Shown here in pieces: positions 1 through 12,387 of a DNA stretch of 64,000 nucleotides. This DNA comes from Primulina eburnea. Lineage: Eukaryota; Streptophyta; Magnoliopsida; Lamiales; Gesneriaceae. The notes below the pieces were generated by a model. That model did not search any database, was not told the DNA's origin, and worked only from the letters and a program-made list of their open reading frames with translations. The stretch covers positions 44,251,610 through 44,315,609 of the forward strand of contig NC_133103.1 in the NCBI RefSeq assembly GCF_022965805.1, given 5' to 3'. Made by a program: the position numbers and the translations under genes. Numbering within the stretch: position 1 is the first letter of the stretch; each line of letters begins with the position of its first letter.

Positions 1-281
1 TCTATTAAATACAAGAATTATAGCCTAAGGTACAACAATAAAATGTCAACAAAAGTCTTTGATTCAACCTAAAGATTTGGATGTACATTTAATTGAGAAA
101 TTTCCCAATTTCAATACAAACTTTCATTCTTTTCTCATCTATATTTTTCCTTTTATTTGTACTTTTTAAAAACATAATTAAAATTTAATTTTTTATTAAT
201 TATTATATAACATTTTATTTTTAATTATTTTCTTTAATTTTAGTTAATCTATATCTTAAATTATTGTATAAGCAAATTCAT
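1..281. other. AT-rich intergenic DNA
   Basis: I see no gene, RNA or recognisable repeat terminus here. It is low-complexity A/T-rich plant intergenic sequence. Confidence 0.5.
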
Positions 282-560
282 TCCAATACTGTACCAAAAT
301 TTTCGGTATACCGAACCAAAAAAACCTTACATTTTAAAAAAATTTATAATTTATTGTTTTAAAATATTATATATTTTAAAATTTTTGTGTACTTTTCCGG
401 TATTTCGGTATATACCAAAATTTTTTCAAATTGGATATCGTTGTCGCGCCGAAAAATTCGGTATTGTTACCGTACCGTACCGAAATCTTCGGTAAATTCA
501 ATATTTTTTTGTTACGGTAATCTCGGTATACCGAAAATTCAGTATTTTTTCCCACCCCTA
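282..560 (-). mobile_element. hAT-type MITE remnant, one terminus visible
   Basis: The segment is filled with copies of CGGTATACCG and related words, and it ends on the plus strand in CCCACCCCTA. Read on minus, that is the TAGGGGTGGG terminus typical of a widespread plant hAT-derived MITE class. The opposite terminus is not recognisable, so the left limit is approximate and the copy is probably truncated. Open frames on both strands here are by-products of the repeat. Confidence 0.5.
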
Positions 561-1924
561 ACAGGGCTTGTATTGGCATGTGCATATTACACAATTTTCT
601 TTGAAAAAAGTGTCAATTTGATGAATTTCAAATTGAACTAGATAATTAAGCTCAATTGTTTTGAGTGTTCATTTAATAAAAATTTATTATGAACTTATAA
701 AAATATTATACATTAATATGTTGAATGGACATAAAGAATTGAAATTTTGATTTCAATAAATTGGATAGATCATTTGTCGTTTTTCACAAATTAAATTGAT
801 TTAACTTTTAAGTAAGTAAAATTCATTTGCATCATTTTAAAAATCCATCAACTCCACAATAAAAATCCATCAACTCCACAAAAGTCCATCATTTTAAAAA
901 AGTCATTAAAAGTCTTTGAAAGTATAGAATGAATACACCTCTATAAATTTCATCTAAATCTTTAAGTGGAAGGAAAGACCATTTTAGTTAAAAACATATT
1001 ACATATATATATATGAATTCATCAGAAATTAAATAAATCTAAATATTCTTGCAACTTTCTTCATGTCCAATGATAACTAGTTTCGGCACTTCCCCAATTC
1101 AAGATCCCCACTTTTGACACAAGCATACATTATTAGTACATAACCTCGTCAGGCTTAAACCCATGCATATCTCTGCGTCGCAGCATTACCCAAACTCTCA
1201 CCCTCGATCGGTAAAACTTGTAGGTACATAACGAACAAAATAAGCAGAATGAATACCTGTCAACTCCAGGGGATTGAACTTGTAAATATCGACGGCTCAT
1301 GATTGATTTTCTTTCTCAAGTAGTGGGCAACGAGTTGTTGGTCGGTTGGGACGAAGCAGAAACCCAGCGGAAGAGTGCATAATTTCTGTTCAATTTTCTC
1401 TTGAGTCGAAGCTTGTTCTTGATTGGGGCCACAGGTTACGATTCATGCCACCAAAATCCAGGAGATCTTGAATTCTTGAAAAAGCTATTTTCATCTGGAA
1501 AATTTGAATACATATATATACACCATATATATAAATATATAATATTATATATATCTGGAATAGATAATTTAGATTGAAACGGATAAAATATATGAAATCA
1601 TATGATATCTGGAATAGATAATTTAGATTGAAGCGGATAAAATATATGAAATCATATGATCATGAAAATTAAAATGTATTTAAATTTCTCCTACTCTTGA
1701 AATGATAAAATTAAGTTTTGAATATGCGTCAACTATTTATGATAAAAACACATTTTGATCAAGTACACGTAATCTCTTATTCTTTAGGAGTTGAACCATT
1801 GTATTTTTCACAAAATATATGTTTATCTATTCATCAATCCAAGAAAATAAAAAAAAATAAAAGTAGCCAAACTCATTCATGCTGATTTCAAAAAAAAAAA
1901 AAAATTAATTCATGCTTCAATATA

Positions 1925-1955
<31 letters not shown>

Positions 1956-2126
1956 CATATATCCAAATTGAATGTATTTTTCACAAATAAGAGTCCCCAT
2001 GCAGGACTCTCCCTGATATATCGCCCGATAAGCAAGAAAAATTCTTGGATTCAAAACTGATCCCTTGGATCTCTTTTTCCATAAATCTTCCAAAATCTTC
2101 CGAATCAAGATATATGCCTTTTCAGA
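561..2126. other. Intergenic region upstream of the OPT gene
   Basis: No gene is visible. It holds A/T-rich sequence, a short direct repeat of a word near AATCCATCAACTCCACA around 840-885, a 54-bp tandem duplication (listed separately) and a TG/TA microsatellite at about 1921-1952. Part of it must contain the upstream promoter of the OPT gene, but I recognise no specific operator. Confidence 0.5.
1551..1658. repeat. 54-bp tandem duplication, two copies
   Basis: Two adjacent copies of a 54-bp unit starting ATATCTGGAATAGATAATTT occupy 1551-1604 and 1605-1658. I see one substitution between them (GAAACGG versus GAAGCGG), so the duplication is recent. Confidence 0.85.
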
Positions 2127-2134
2127 TATAAATA
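2127..2134 (+). promoter_or_regulatory. Candidate TATA box of the OPT gene
   Basis: The sequence is TATAAATA. It lies only 33 nt before the start codon at 2168, so it would give a very short leader. The true start site may be further upstream. Confidence 0.4.
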
Positions 2135-2167
2135 CCTGCCTCAGGTTCCGAGAAAACCCTAAAAGCC

Positions 2168-5100
2168 ATGTCTTCTTCTTCCTTCAACATCGATGAAGAA
2201 AAGGGCCTTTCCTCCATGCCCACAAACTCTTCAAACGCAGTGCAAAAAACCCAGGAATTCGATGAAGAAGAAGTCTCCCCCATCGAAGAAGTTAGACTTA
2301 CGGTCCCGAACGACGATGATCCGACACTTCCCGTTTGGACTTTTCGCATGTGGTTCTTGGGGATGTTGTCATGCGCTCTTTTGTCTTTCCTCAATACTTT
2401 CTTCAGCTACAGAAGTGAGCCATTGGTCATCACTATGATCTCTGTGCAAGTGGCGACGCTGCCCATCGGTAGATTCATGGCCAATGTGCTGCCCACCACC
2501 AAGTTCCGGTTGCCCGGATTTGGATCCAGGGAGTTCTCGCTGAATCCGGGGCCGTTTAACATGAAGGAGCATGTCTTGATCTCGATCTTCGCCAACGCCG
2601 GCTCCGCGTTCGGTGGTGGCTCCGCTTACGCTGTGGGGATTGTTGATATCATAAAGGCTATTTATATGAGGAAGATCTCGTTCTTGGCTAGTTGGATTCT
2701 TGTTATAACTACTCAGGTTCTGTTCTACTTTTTTTCCCATCTCTTAAATTTAAGATCACTAATTTTTTTGTGAAAATTTTAATCCATAAACAAATTAGAT
2801 TTTAACCTCAGTATAAACCATTTTGATTAGGGGTATATGATTAATTTTGCGAAATCGGATAAACACAAATTAATTTCCCTTTATCTAGATGATGATCGTC
2901 GTCCCGCCCTCACTCAGATCAACCTTTATGATATCAGTTTATCATATCGTTTCTATACATATAATGAAAGCTAAGATTTGATTCATAATTGATTCAAGTA
3001 AATTCTTTTAACTGTTCATAATCAATACACGTCGTAAATTTCTACAGCTGATACTGGAAAATGTTACAAAAGATTTTTTCCCCAATGATTATTAATGTAG
3101 GTATTGGGATATGGATGGGCTGGGATATTGAGAAAATATGTGGTGGAGCCTGCGGAAATGTGGTGGCCAGCCAGTCTCGTTCAAGTTTCTCTCTTCAGGT
3201 ACTTCACCTCTACTTCTCCACATTGTATGCAAAAGCAATTAATGGCACTTTCTCTCAATATATACATAGTTTTTTACTTCTACCTTTCTTATAACTAGTT
3301 ACTATGCACACGCGATGTGTGTGTACAAATTTTTTTTATCATTATCGATGAACTAAAGTGTAATTTGACAATTTATGGAGTGACTAAATTGATATTTGAA
3401 TTGTTGAAATAAAAAAATAAAATAAAAATGTGTGTTGAAATTTAAAGAACAAAACAAAACAACAAAAAACAAAAATGTAATATTAATATTATATAAGGGT
3501 AAAATAGGAAGGAAAAGTTGGTGTCCTCTTATGTAGTTACTATCATGTGCTCAAACTTAATATAGAAGTATAGATAGTATAGATATACACGATCATGATA
3601 AAAAAAAAATAATAATAATGGCCTTTTCTCTAAATAGACACTTCGTGGTTTAATCTTTATGGACAATATAAGTAATGCATGTAACGTACGTGTACGTATT
3701 TTCAGTATGTAAAATGGTTCTTACTCGGAAATTCTAGTGAACAATCGTGTGTGTTTAGTTCTTACAATATATATGTATAAGTTTTGATTTATTATCTTTA
3801 TTGTTTTATTACAATCATTTATTAGAAAGAGATTAAAAAAATAAGATTATAAATGATAGATTTCTTCCTCAATTAATAATATTTCATTAATAGCATTGAT
3901 ATATAGCTAGCTACATGTTTTTAATTTAATGTGTTAATGGTTTGTATTTTGTTATTTAATAAATTAAACCACATAGCAAGAAGTCAATATTTATGAAATT
4001 AATATAATTTCACCTATCTATGATTTTTATTGTTCATTAACTTGCTCAATCTTGGATTTTGATACAATAATTTTTAATTTTGGATTATTTTGGTCCAATC
4101 AAATAGATGGTGTGGCATCTTACAAGTCAACAATTTTCAATGTAATATCAATATTTTCAACGTCACATCAGCATTTCTCAGTTCACATCAGCCATTGGAT
4201 CAAAATAACTAAAAATAAAAATTAGTTTATCGAAACCAAATTTTGTGAACTTAGTAGACCAAAATCAAGAAATGAATAAGTTAGTGGAACAAACAAAAAA
4301 CTATTTTTCCTTGATTATGTAATCGTCTTAATAATAAGTTAGCAGTACTTTTTTAGTGTTTGTTTTAAATTTATTTTCGTGATATCTTGCTTTATATAAT
4401 TTGTTAGGTGAAGGAAACATATGGAACTATTTTATTATATAATAAGGCATATATTATTAATTATATACATAAACAAATAAAAGAGAGTTGCATTATGTTT
4501 TTGTGTTAATGATTTTTCAGGGCTCTGCATGAAAAGGAGAGCAAAAAGAACTCAAGATCAAGATTTTTCATGATAGCCCTCGCATGCAGCTTCTGCTGGT
4601 ACATTTTGCCTGGCTACCTTTTCCCCACCATAGGCTACATCTCCATCCTCTGCCTAGCATTCCCTAAGTCAGTCACTGCCCAACAAATCGGCTCCGGCCT
4701 CAAAGGCCTCGGCGTCGGATCCTTCACTTTTGACTGGTCCGTCGTGGCGTCCTTCCTCGGAAGCCCTCTTATCACCCCATTTTTCGCTATCTTTAATGTT
4801 TTCGTGGGCTACGTCACAGTTGTCTACGCCCTTATACCCATGGCGTATTGGGGTTTCAACCTCTACAATGCCAAAACGTTTCCTATATTTTCATCCCATC
4901 TGTTTAACAGCCGAGGGGAGACGTACAACGTGTCGGCCATAGTCAACGAGAAGTTCGAGCTTGATCTTCCGGCATACGAGGAGAGGGGGCTCATAAACCT
5001 TAGCATCTTCTTCTCCTTGTCTTACGGGCTAAACTTTGCTGCAGTGGTGGCCACTCTCACGCACGTAGCTATGTTTAATGGGAGGTAAGAACCTTGAATA

Positions 5101-6452
5101 TAATATATTAATGGGATATATTCCTTTCCGATGTGCTATATATAATATTTGATGCATCATATTTGAATGATCAGGGAAATTTATGATCGATTCCGGGCTT
5201 CTAACAAAGGGAAGCCTGATATTCACACAAGACTTATGAAAAAGTATAAAGACATTCCGGGGTGGTGGTTTCATGGAATGCTGGTTCTCTCGCTAGCTCT
5301 GTCCCTGTTACTCTGTATCTTCATGAAAGATCAGGTTCAACTACCATGGTGGGGACTTGTTTTCGCCGCGGGGCTAGCTCTGATCTTTACTCTCCCAATC
5401 AGCATAATCACAGCCACCACCAATCAGGTTTGCATACATAAATGCATGAGTTTTATGGGGAAAAAGTTCTGATTTTTTGTTTTAGCTAACATATTTTGTG
5501 ATCAATATTTCAGACACCAGGGCTGAATGTTATCACAGAATACATAATTGGACTAATATATCCAGGGAGACCGATTGCAAATGTATGCTTCAAGACCTAT
5601 GGGTATATAAGTATGAGCCAGGCAGTTTCCTTTCTCAATGACTTCAAACTTGGCCATTACATGAAAGTTCCACCAAGATCAATGTTCATGGTTCAGGTAC
5701 TTCCACTCTAACCAATAGTAAAAAAGGGATTTCAAAATAGATATGTTATGACTAAACATGAATGTGAATTTGTTGTATTCTCCAAAATCTTGTGACATCA
5801 AGCATGATCAGATCATTTGTTTTCATGCATGCATCAGTTAATCGGCACGATAATCGCCGGAACGATCAATATCAGTACCGCATGGTACCTCCTAACAAGT
5901 ATTGAAAACATCTGCCAAGACCAGCTACTACCAAAGAACAGCCCCTGGACCTGTCCCGGCGACCGAGTCTTCTTCGACGCATCCGTGATCTGGGGACTAG
6001 TTGGCCCTAGACGGATCTTCAGCAAGCTCGGGAACTACGGCGCGCTAAACTGGTGCTTCCTAGGCGGTGCAATCGCCCCAATCATCGTCTGGCTCGTCCA
6101 CAAAGCTTTTCCCACCAAGAAGTGGATCAAACTGATTAATATCCCGGTCCTGCTGGGGGCCACAGCTGCCATGCCGCCGGCTTCCACTCTGAACTTCAAC
6201 AGCTGGATCTTTGTCGGGACGATATTCAACTACTTCGTCTTCCGGTACAGGAAGAAGTGGTGGCAGAGGTACAATTACGTGCTTTCGGCGGCCCTGGACG
6301 CGGGGCTGGCCTTCATGGGGGTGGTGCTGTATTTCGGTTTGGGGATGGAGAATATCACCGTGAATTGGTGGGGTACCGATGGGGAGCATTGCGACTTAGC
6401 TACTTGCCCCACTGCCATAGGGGTTGCCGTTGATGGTTGTCCATTGCGCTAG
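2168..6452 (+). CDS. Oligopeptide transporter (OPT family), six exons, complete
   Basis: This is a proton-coupled plasma-membrane transporter of the plant OPT clade, whose members move tetra/pentapeptides, glutathione or metal chelates. My exon model is 2168-2716, 3101-3198, 4521-5084, 5175-5427, 5514-5696 and 5838-6452. All five introns are GT-AG with matching phases, and the product is 753 aa, a normal OPT length. The N-terminus (about residues 1-55) is acidic and cytosolic-looking, followed by many hydrophobic segments. The family motifs NPG (126-128, in [10 protein letters not shown]) and KVPPR (539-543, the KIPPR motif) are present, and the C-terminus ends in the typical Cys-rich [15 protein letters not shown]. 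No stop or frameshift is seen, so it should be functional. It resembles the Arabidopsis OPT1/OPT5-type group, but I cannot fix the orthologue or substrate. The start is the first ATG in exon 1, in a reasonable context. Confidence 0.93.
3199..4520 (+). other. Large intron 2 of the OPT gene
   Basis: This 1322-nt GT-AG intron is A/T-rich and far longer than the other introns (384, 90, 86 and 141 nt). I find no exon-like conserved OPT sequence and no recognisable transposon terminus inside it, though its size suggests an old insertion. Confidence 0.75.
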
Positions 6453-6547
6453 TAGTTCAATACCATTCCATCTTTTTATTTCCTCCTCCATTCATATTAT
6501 ATATGTAAATCAAACTTTTAAGTTGGTCTTAGAATTTTATATGTTTC

Positions 6548-6548
<1 letters not shown>

Positions 6549-6599
<51 letters not shown>

Positions 6600-6600
6600 T
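6549..6600. repeat. (ATT)n microsatellite in the OPT 3' region
   Basis: About 17 perfect ATT units begin just under 100 bp after the OPT stop codon, within the probable 3'UTR. Confidence 0.95.
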
Positions 6601-6659
6601 TGTAGTAACTTGAACAAAATGCTGCTTTTATTTTTCAATGTTTAAATTAATTTTTTGAT

Positions 6660-6665
6660 AATAAA
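6660..6665 (+). terminator. Candidate poly(A) signal of the OPT gene
   Basis: AATAAA lies about 210 nt after the OPT stop in a T-rich context. Plant signals are loose, so this is only a candidate. Confidence 0.35.
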
Positions 6666-7426
6666 ATATACAATTTAGTAAGAATTTATCTCATCTTTCA
6701 ATTATTTTCATCTTTGAATTAATTTCACAAATTACTAGAAATTAAATAATTATTTTCTTTATATTTTGTACATGTCATTTCATAATTTTCTAACCACAGA
6801 TTACCAAAAGGATACATAAATTAACTTATAAGTATTCTAGTTTTAAAATTCAATATTTTAAATTTAAAAATTACACTGTTTCATTTCTATTATTCCTATT
6901 TGTTGGTAAAATCATACTTTTAAAAATCGAATTTTTTAAATTTTAATAATAACTACTGTCCTTCTAGGCATTGTGTGATATATTTATCTACATGATAATT
7001 TTTGTGATATTGCAAATGTTATTTTTAATTAATTTACTTATTTATTTGATAACTTATTTGACAAAAATGAGAACGATGTATTTTTAATTAATTAAATAAA
7101 AAGTTAGATAACTATCCTAAATAACTTGTAAAAATTAAGAATTTTTTTTTTTTAAAAAAAAGCCGATAACTTCCGTAAAAAAACTATAAAAGAAAAAAAT
7201 ATTATATAAGTATGCAACACATGCATATAATCGTTAATAATATAGAAAATATAACCTCTCAGTCTCATGACTGAAATAATAGCTAGTATTATTAAATTTA
7301 AATAAGTACCATTGTAACCAAATGATTATTTTTATGTAAATAAATATTTTTCACTTAATTCAATTTTTACGTAAATAAATATGTGAAATGTTTCTTCCTT
7401 TTAACTTTAAATATAATAAAGCAAAA
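6666..7426. other. AT-rich intergenic DNA
   Basis: I see no gene, RNA or clear element in this stretch. Confidence 0.5.
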
Positions 7427-7600
7427 ACTTGTGTGTGATGGTCTCATTGGTCATATTTTGTGAGACGAATCTCTTATTTGGATCATCCATAAAAAAATAT
7501 TAATTTTTGTGCTAAGAGTGTTAATTTTTATTGTTAATATCCGTAGGGTTGACCCGTCTCATAGATAAAGATTTGTGAGACTGTCTCACAAGAGACCTAC
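7427..7600. mobile_element. MITE-like palindromic element with GAGAC/GTCTC ends
   Basis: The left end has GTGATGGTCTCA and the right end GTGAGACTGTCTCACAAGAG, an imperfect terminal inverted repeat of about 20 bp. The interior repeats the words GTGAGACG and GACCCGTCTCA. This GAGAC-rich style is common in small non-autonomous plant DNA elements. I could not establish a target duplication, so the superfamily is open. Confidence 0.45.
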
Positions 7601-7879
7601 TCATATAATAAATAATAGGAAATTTTTTTATAAACATTTTCCTCTAAACTTCAAAATCATCCCACATAAAAACTAATATTTAAAATTTCAAATGCATATA
7701 CATCCATAAATCATCCTACAAAATATTTTTCTTTTTATTTTATTTATAAAATATCGTTTCCTTAAAAAATCATAAAAATAGCATTTCAGGAAAATCGTAC
7801 AGTCTTTGCATATATCATAAAAATATCATATTTTCATCATAAACACTTTAAATTATCATTTAGCATCACTTTAAATTAT
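7601..7879. other. AT-rich intergenic DNA
   Basis: Nothing recognisable is seen. Confidence 0.4.
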
Positions 7880-9540
7880 CATTTAGCATGTGTTATTATT
7901 CTTCGAGACACTATCAGATTTTTCAAACTACCCGGGACGTAAAATAACCATTTTATCCTTGGACCTCGAATTTTTCAATTTTGATTTTGTCTTACTTTTA
8001 TTGACTCGATCATATCCCAATTCATCATATAATCTTAAATTTGACTTTTAATATTTTTCTTAAATGTAAACTCGAGCCTTTCGATTTTATTACTTAATAA
8101 CTAAACTGTGAAGCGTTTTAAAACCCGAATAATTTCAAAAATTAATATTTTGTTCCCAAATTTTAAACATAGATTTTTCATTCATAAACTACCCCATGAA
8201 CCACGAACCAACCCTCATGAACCATAGTTCGAACCCTTCCCCTCTCTCAGCCATGATCGAGCCACTTTCATCATATATAAGCCATACAACAATTTTTCCC
8301 CGAGCCATTACCGAGCCATCATGTTCCACTGACGCACCAGAACCTAGCCCACCCTCCTGGAACCCACCTGAACTGTCCTGGACCAGCGCCAGCCCTGCAT
8401 TGTCGCAGCCAGTCACGCGCACCTATGCACGAGGAACCCTGGGCTCGTGGCTCTCCCTTCCTTCAAGCCCTGATGAGTCCGATCGCCCTAAGACTCTTCC
8501 TAATAACTGAACCAAGCCACGCACAGAGACAAGACCATGGCTAGCTGAGCCTTGGTGCAGCAACCCCTAACCATAGCCGAGACTCTCAAGAAACCCTTGA
8601 AAACCCTAGCCACTTCGACCCTCACCCGTGCGCATATCACATGCCAATGTCCAGCCTACGTATCGTCTCTAAACAACACTTTTCTCGTCCTTTAAAAACA
8701 CCTTATATTGATAGAATGTCCCTTAGGACTCATAACATGACTTATATGATCATAGAAACGTCAAAAGATTTGAGGAAAAAACCCATAACATTAAGTATTT
8801 AATGTCAATAAGTTTCATGCTTCAAAACATAAAACACACATATTATGATTTGAATGGTGCAAAAAAAATTAGAAGCGTGCATTTGCTTTGAAAACGCTCG
8901 AATATTCGATCGAGGACGTGGGGTGCGTAGAAGAATGAAGGGCAATGAAGAACCTTGAATTTTTCGCTCTTAAATTTTAGAAAATTTAGTGTGTGTGTGG
9001 GTGTGTGTGTGTGTGTTTTTCGACCACTAGGAGTTTTAGAACCCTATGTATTTGATTTATAGGTTTTCGAAATTCTAGTGTTTTTAAAAGTTAGGTTTTT
9101 GGTTTGGAAATAATCAGGCCCATCAATATTAGGTAAATTAGGCTCATTAAGGCCCGATTAATTGTATAATAAAAGTGTACAAAAATCATTTTCAAAAATA
9201 ATAACTTTCGGGCTTTTAAAAGTTCTTCGTTTGACTAAAATCGACTTCCTGGATAAAATAGGGCTTGCTCGTAAAATAATTTGGACTCCAACATTTTTTA
9301 AAAAAATTAATCATATTTAATCATATTATCGAGCATTAAAAACGTTTATCGAAAAATATTTTCATTTTGGTCATCCCTGGTCTTCTTTCTCAGGTTTAAT
9401 ATCGAATATCCAGACAAAATTTTTAATTTCTTGGAATCATGCAATTTAAACATTTAATCATATAAAATATATCATTCAAGTATTTAAAATTTAAATAATT
9501 TTTATGCATGTGGTTTGCGTTGACTGATTTTTTAACATTA
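7880..9540 (-). repeat. Degraded Ty3-type LTR-like sequence
   Basis: The composition is unlike its neighbours: a C-rich, GAACC/CCATG-rich block at about 8190-8700, then a GT microsatellite (about 8990-9018) and a block containing AGGCCCATCA and AAGGCCCGATTAATTG. The same style (CCATGGCTGAG, GACCATAGGCC, CCAGCCAC words) occurs in the minus-oriented solo LTR at 42684-45625, so I infer an old LTR of a related chromovirus-type family in minus orientation. No termini or TSD were found. The 104-codon frame at 8196-8510 is probably fortuitous. Confidence 0.4.
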
Positions 9541-10048
9541 TAATATGTTTTCATTTAATTTCAACGAAACGGAAATTTTTCTTTTGTATATCATTTTAGA
9601 AATGATGGTGGAAAATGTAACAAAGTATTGTAAACAAATAAAGAGTTTCACACTCGTAAAAACAAACCCAACACATTAATTAATTAAATCATCTATATAT
9701 TTTCAATTTTCAATCAAAATTTTATCCTGGAAAGTTGTGAGACAATTTCATTTTTGTAATTATTTTCTCTGATTGTCACATATATATTACGATGTCGAGT
9801 AGGTAAATATATTAACTGTCTAATTACATCGACACATCGTAGAAAACAAAAAATATCAAAAAACACGTATGCAAAGTTAATAACATTTTAAACACCATTT
9901 TTGTAAAAATCAGTCATGTAACCTCCTACAAAATGGAGTAAATATATGTGAGTTTTTATAATGTATAGCTAAAAATGCATTTGATTTTTGAAAAATAAAT
10001 TAATATTTTAAGAACATTTTCTTAGAAAAAATTCAAGACAAGATTAAT
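9541..10048. other. AT-rich intergenic DNA
   Basis: No gene is seen. The right end may be leader sequence of the LTR remnant that follows. Confidence 0.4.
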
Positions 10049-10640
10049 CGCTCTGATAGCACTTGATAGGATTAGTAAAGGTAGTTGAAGTGTTTAGAAA
10101 AAGCTTAATTTTGTTCAAGAATCAAGTATGACTTCTAAAGAACATGTTATTTATTGACATTCTGGAAGTAGTCTTATTTTGTGGTTGTATTATGGACTTT
10201 TGGTGTTGTCGACCTATCAGGACGTATCTAAGTTTGCTAGACCATATGTCATTAATTGTCCATATCTCTGAGAATTCCCTTGTTCTTGCTTGTGAAATTG
10301 ATATATTGCTCTTGAGATCTATATGGAATCATGTCTCATCTTTTTTGGTGGTCTTAGACATCAAGTATTTCTAAAGGATTCAAGCCGCACTCGACAAATC
10401 CCCGTTACTGATGAAAACTTCATCATTAATTTTATCGCTCTTCCTTAAGGGTGTGCCAAATTTTATTTTGACGTGCTTTTCAATGTAAATTGTGACAACA
10501 ATAGTAGCTGCATGTAAATTCCTGGCATGTGGTATTTATAACATTTTATTTTTTTGTTTGCACATTTTTTTGTTTTTGATAGGGATGATATTTCCACTCG
10601 ATCTTTTAATTCATGAAATGCATGTTGACTGGGATTTTCA
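10049..10640 (-). repeat. Decayed Sirevirus-like LTR end with PBS remnant
   Basis: On minus, the sequence at 10049-10080 reads as an LTR end (ATCCTATCA), AG, then TGCTATCAGAGCG, one base off the initiator-Met tRNA primer site TGGTATCAGAGCG. The order matches the LTR end and PBS of the intact element at 13341-13360. Going right, a GTGTTTAGAA word also matches that LTR. The far limit is uncertain. Confidence 0.5.
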
Positions 10641-10689
10641 ATAATTATTCTTGACTAATGTTCATTTCTTTTGACAAGATTGCCTAAAT

Positions 10690-11814
10690 AATCGACACAC
10701 TTTCTTAAGCTATGTTAAACAAATACGACACGATTAAATAATTAAATATTTAAATTATTTATCAACGGTGAATTATATTGCATTTATGATCTATATAATC
10801 TCCTAACTTTCGATCTATTGGACTATGACTATCAACGTGTATTCAATTTCATATGTCTATGCAAATTGTAAATCCACGGATTATATAATTCGTTCATATT
10901 GCAACTTATTCTCTCGAACTCACTCGCAATATAAAAGATTATCAAAGTTAGTTAGACTTCAATAATTCAAAGAAAAACAATAATATAATCAACAATGAAG
11001 CAAAAGTCGAATATTTAATTAATTCCAACGACAGTTCGGGGTAGGATCCCCTTAAATCCCAACAAAAAGAGTTTAGCTACTAGAATTCATTCTAAAATAT
11101 GCAACACGATAATTAAATAAATGTTCTTAAACTAAAAATACTAGTGTAGTCGAATAACGAAAGACACGATGCTTGAAAAATCCCGAATTCTTCAAGTTTC
11201 CTCGACTCCAGTTCTTTTCCTTGCGTGCAGCTGCTCTCCTTGCTGATAATCCTAAAAACAAAGTTTGCTAGGATTTTTCAAGTAGACAAAATCAAGAAAA
11301 AATGGTAAAAAAATCGATGCATACTTTTTATTTCTTACTCGCGCTGGGCAGATGAAATTGCCTCGCAAATAGGCTTTCCTCGAGTGCTAGGGCGCACAAC
11401 AACCTCCGCCATCGCATCATGCTCTTTTTTCTTCTTGGGCATGCTAGGGTAGGCAAAAACCTCTGTTCGAGTGCGTATTTCTCGTAATTCTTTTCATAGG
11501 CACGCTACGGCAAGTGAAAACCTCCGCCCCAGCGCACCTGTCTCCCCAGTTCACATGAAGACAAATGGACCAGAAAGTCGAGACAGGCGTGCTGGGGCGG
11601 AGGTTTTCACCTCGCCCTAGCATGTCCTTCTCGACTTTTATCCCTGAATCCATCTTTCTTGACCACATGTCTTACAAATCAACCCAAACGCATGAAAAAA
11701 ATTCATATGCATAACAAAAAAATAAAACAAATAAATATAAACAAAATCTCACAAAACATGCATGAATGTGAGTCAAAACGACATAATAAAAACACGCAAA
11801 AACGACACCTATCA
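10690..11814 (-). repeat. Athila-type LTR, left-truncated (Athila copy C)
   Basis: It aligns in order with the LTRs at 48224-49622 and 57850-59248: shared words include GGGGTAGGATCCCCT, AAATCCCAACAAA, GAGTTTAGCTACTA and the right terminus CCTATCA followed by ACCTCCTCATA (minus-strand PPT). The first several hundred bp of the family LTR are missing at the left. The element lies on minus and is much more diverged than copy A. Confidence 0.7.
11340..11640 (-). repeat. GC-rich hairpin cassettes in Athila-C LTR
   Basis: Several imperfect inverted repeats occur, the clearest at 11588-11624 with arms GTGCTGGGGCGGAGG and CCTCGCCCTAGCAT around TTTTCA. Base composition here is far above the A/T-rich surroundings. 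Confidence 0.75.
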
Positions 11815-12382
11815 ACCTCCTCATATTAACATTTTGCTTGCCCTGATCAAAAGAGGTTACAAGATAAAAGAAACAAAAAGTAGCTCAAAGGTGCGTTCAG
11901 GGTTTTGATTTGCCGCGAATATCCAACATATCTTTCTTCAATCAACGCACTATGCTAGTTTTCACACATCACATAGAAGCTTATACGATACTATCTTTCA
12001 TGGATTTTAAACGTGTGTGTGCAATGTTGGTTCGAGAATCATGCATTTCCATAGTTTAATTTCCAAAGCTACATGAGACTTTAATAAACATGTTGATGTA
12101 AATTTCCCTCTCTCACATCTCTTTTTACTAATTATCAACCCACAAACACAAATGGTTCGAACTTGTCAGGCACATATCAAAACTTGACTCAGGGGGACCT
12201 TAGACAAGATGAGATAGGTAAAAATAGAGTACAATTATATATCAATTAGTGTACCTTTAGATTCTGCATCTGATTTTCTTCAACTCCATACATCCTCATC
12301 ATTTTAGCATGGAATTTTATTCCTTTATTTGGCTCTCTCACACCTTACATCTCTTTTTTTTTCTTTTTTCTTTTTTTGCAAT
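11815..12382 (-). mobile_element. 3' internal region of Athila copy C, part 1
   Basis: Immediately after the LTR, the sequence parallels the untranslated region 49623-50270 of Athila copy A: CCTCATA...TTTTGCTTGCCCT, a GTGTGTGTG stretch, and TTATTTGGCTCTCTCACACC before a T-rich run. No coding frame. It is interrupted at 12388 by the Sirevirus-like insertion and resumes at 26336. Confidence 0.65.
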
Positions 12383-12387
12383 AACTT

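Noticed and set aside
8189..8510. Pro/Ser-rich 104-codon frame and its antisense
   Set aside because: Located in a degraded LTR-like repeat. No domain, no start context and no homologue recognised.
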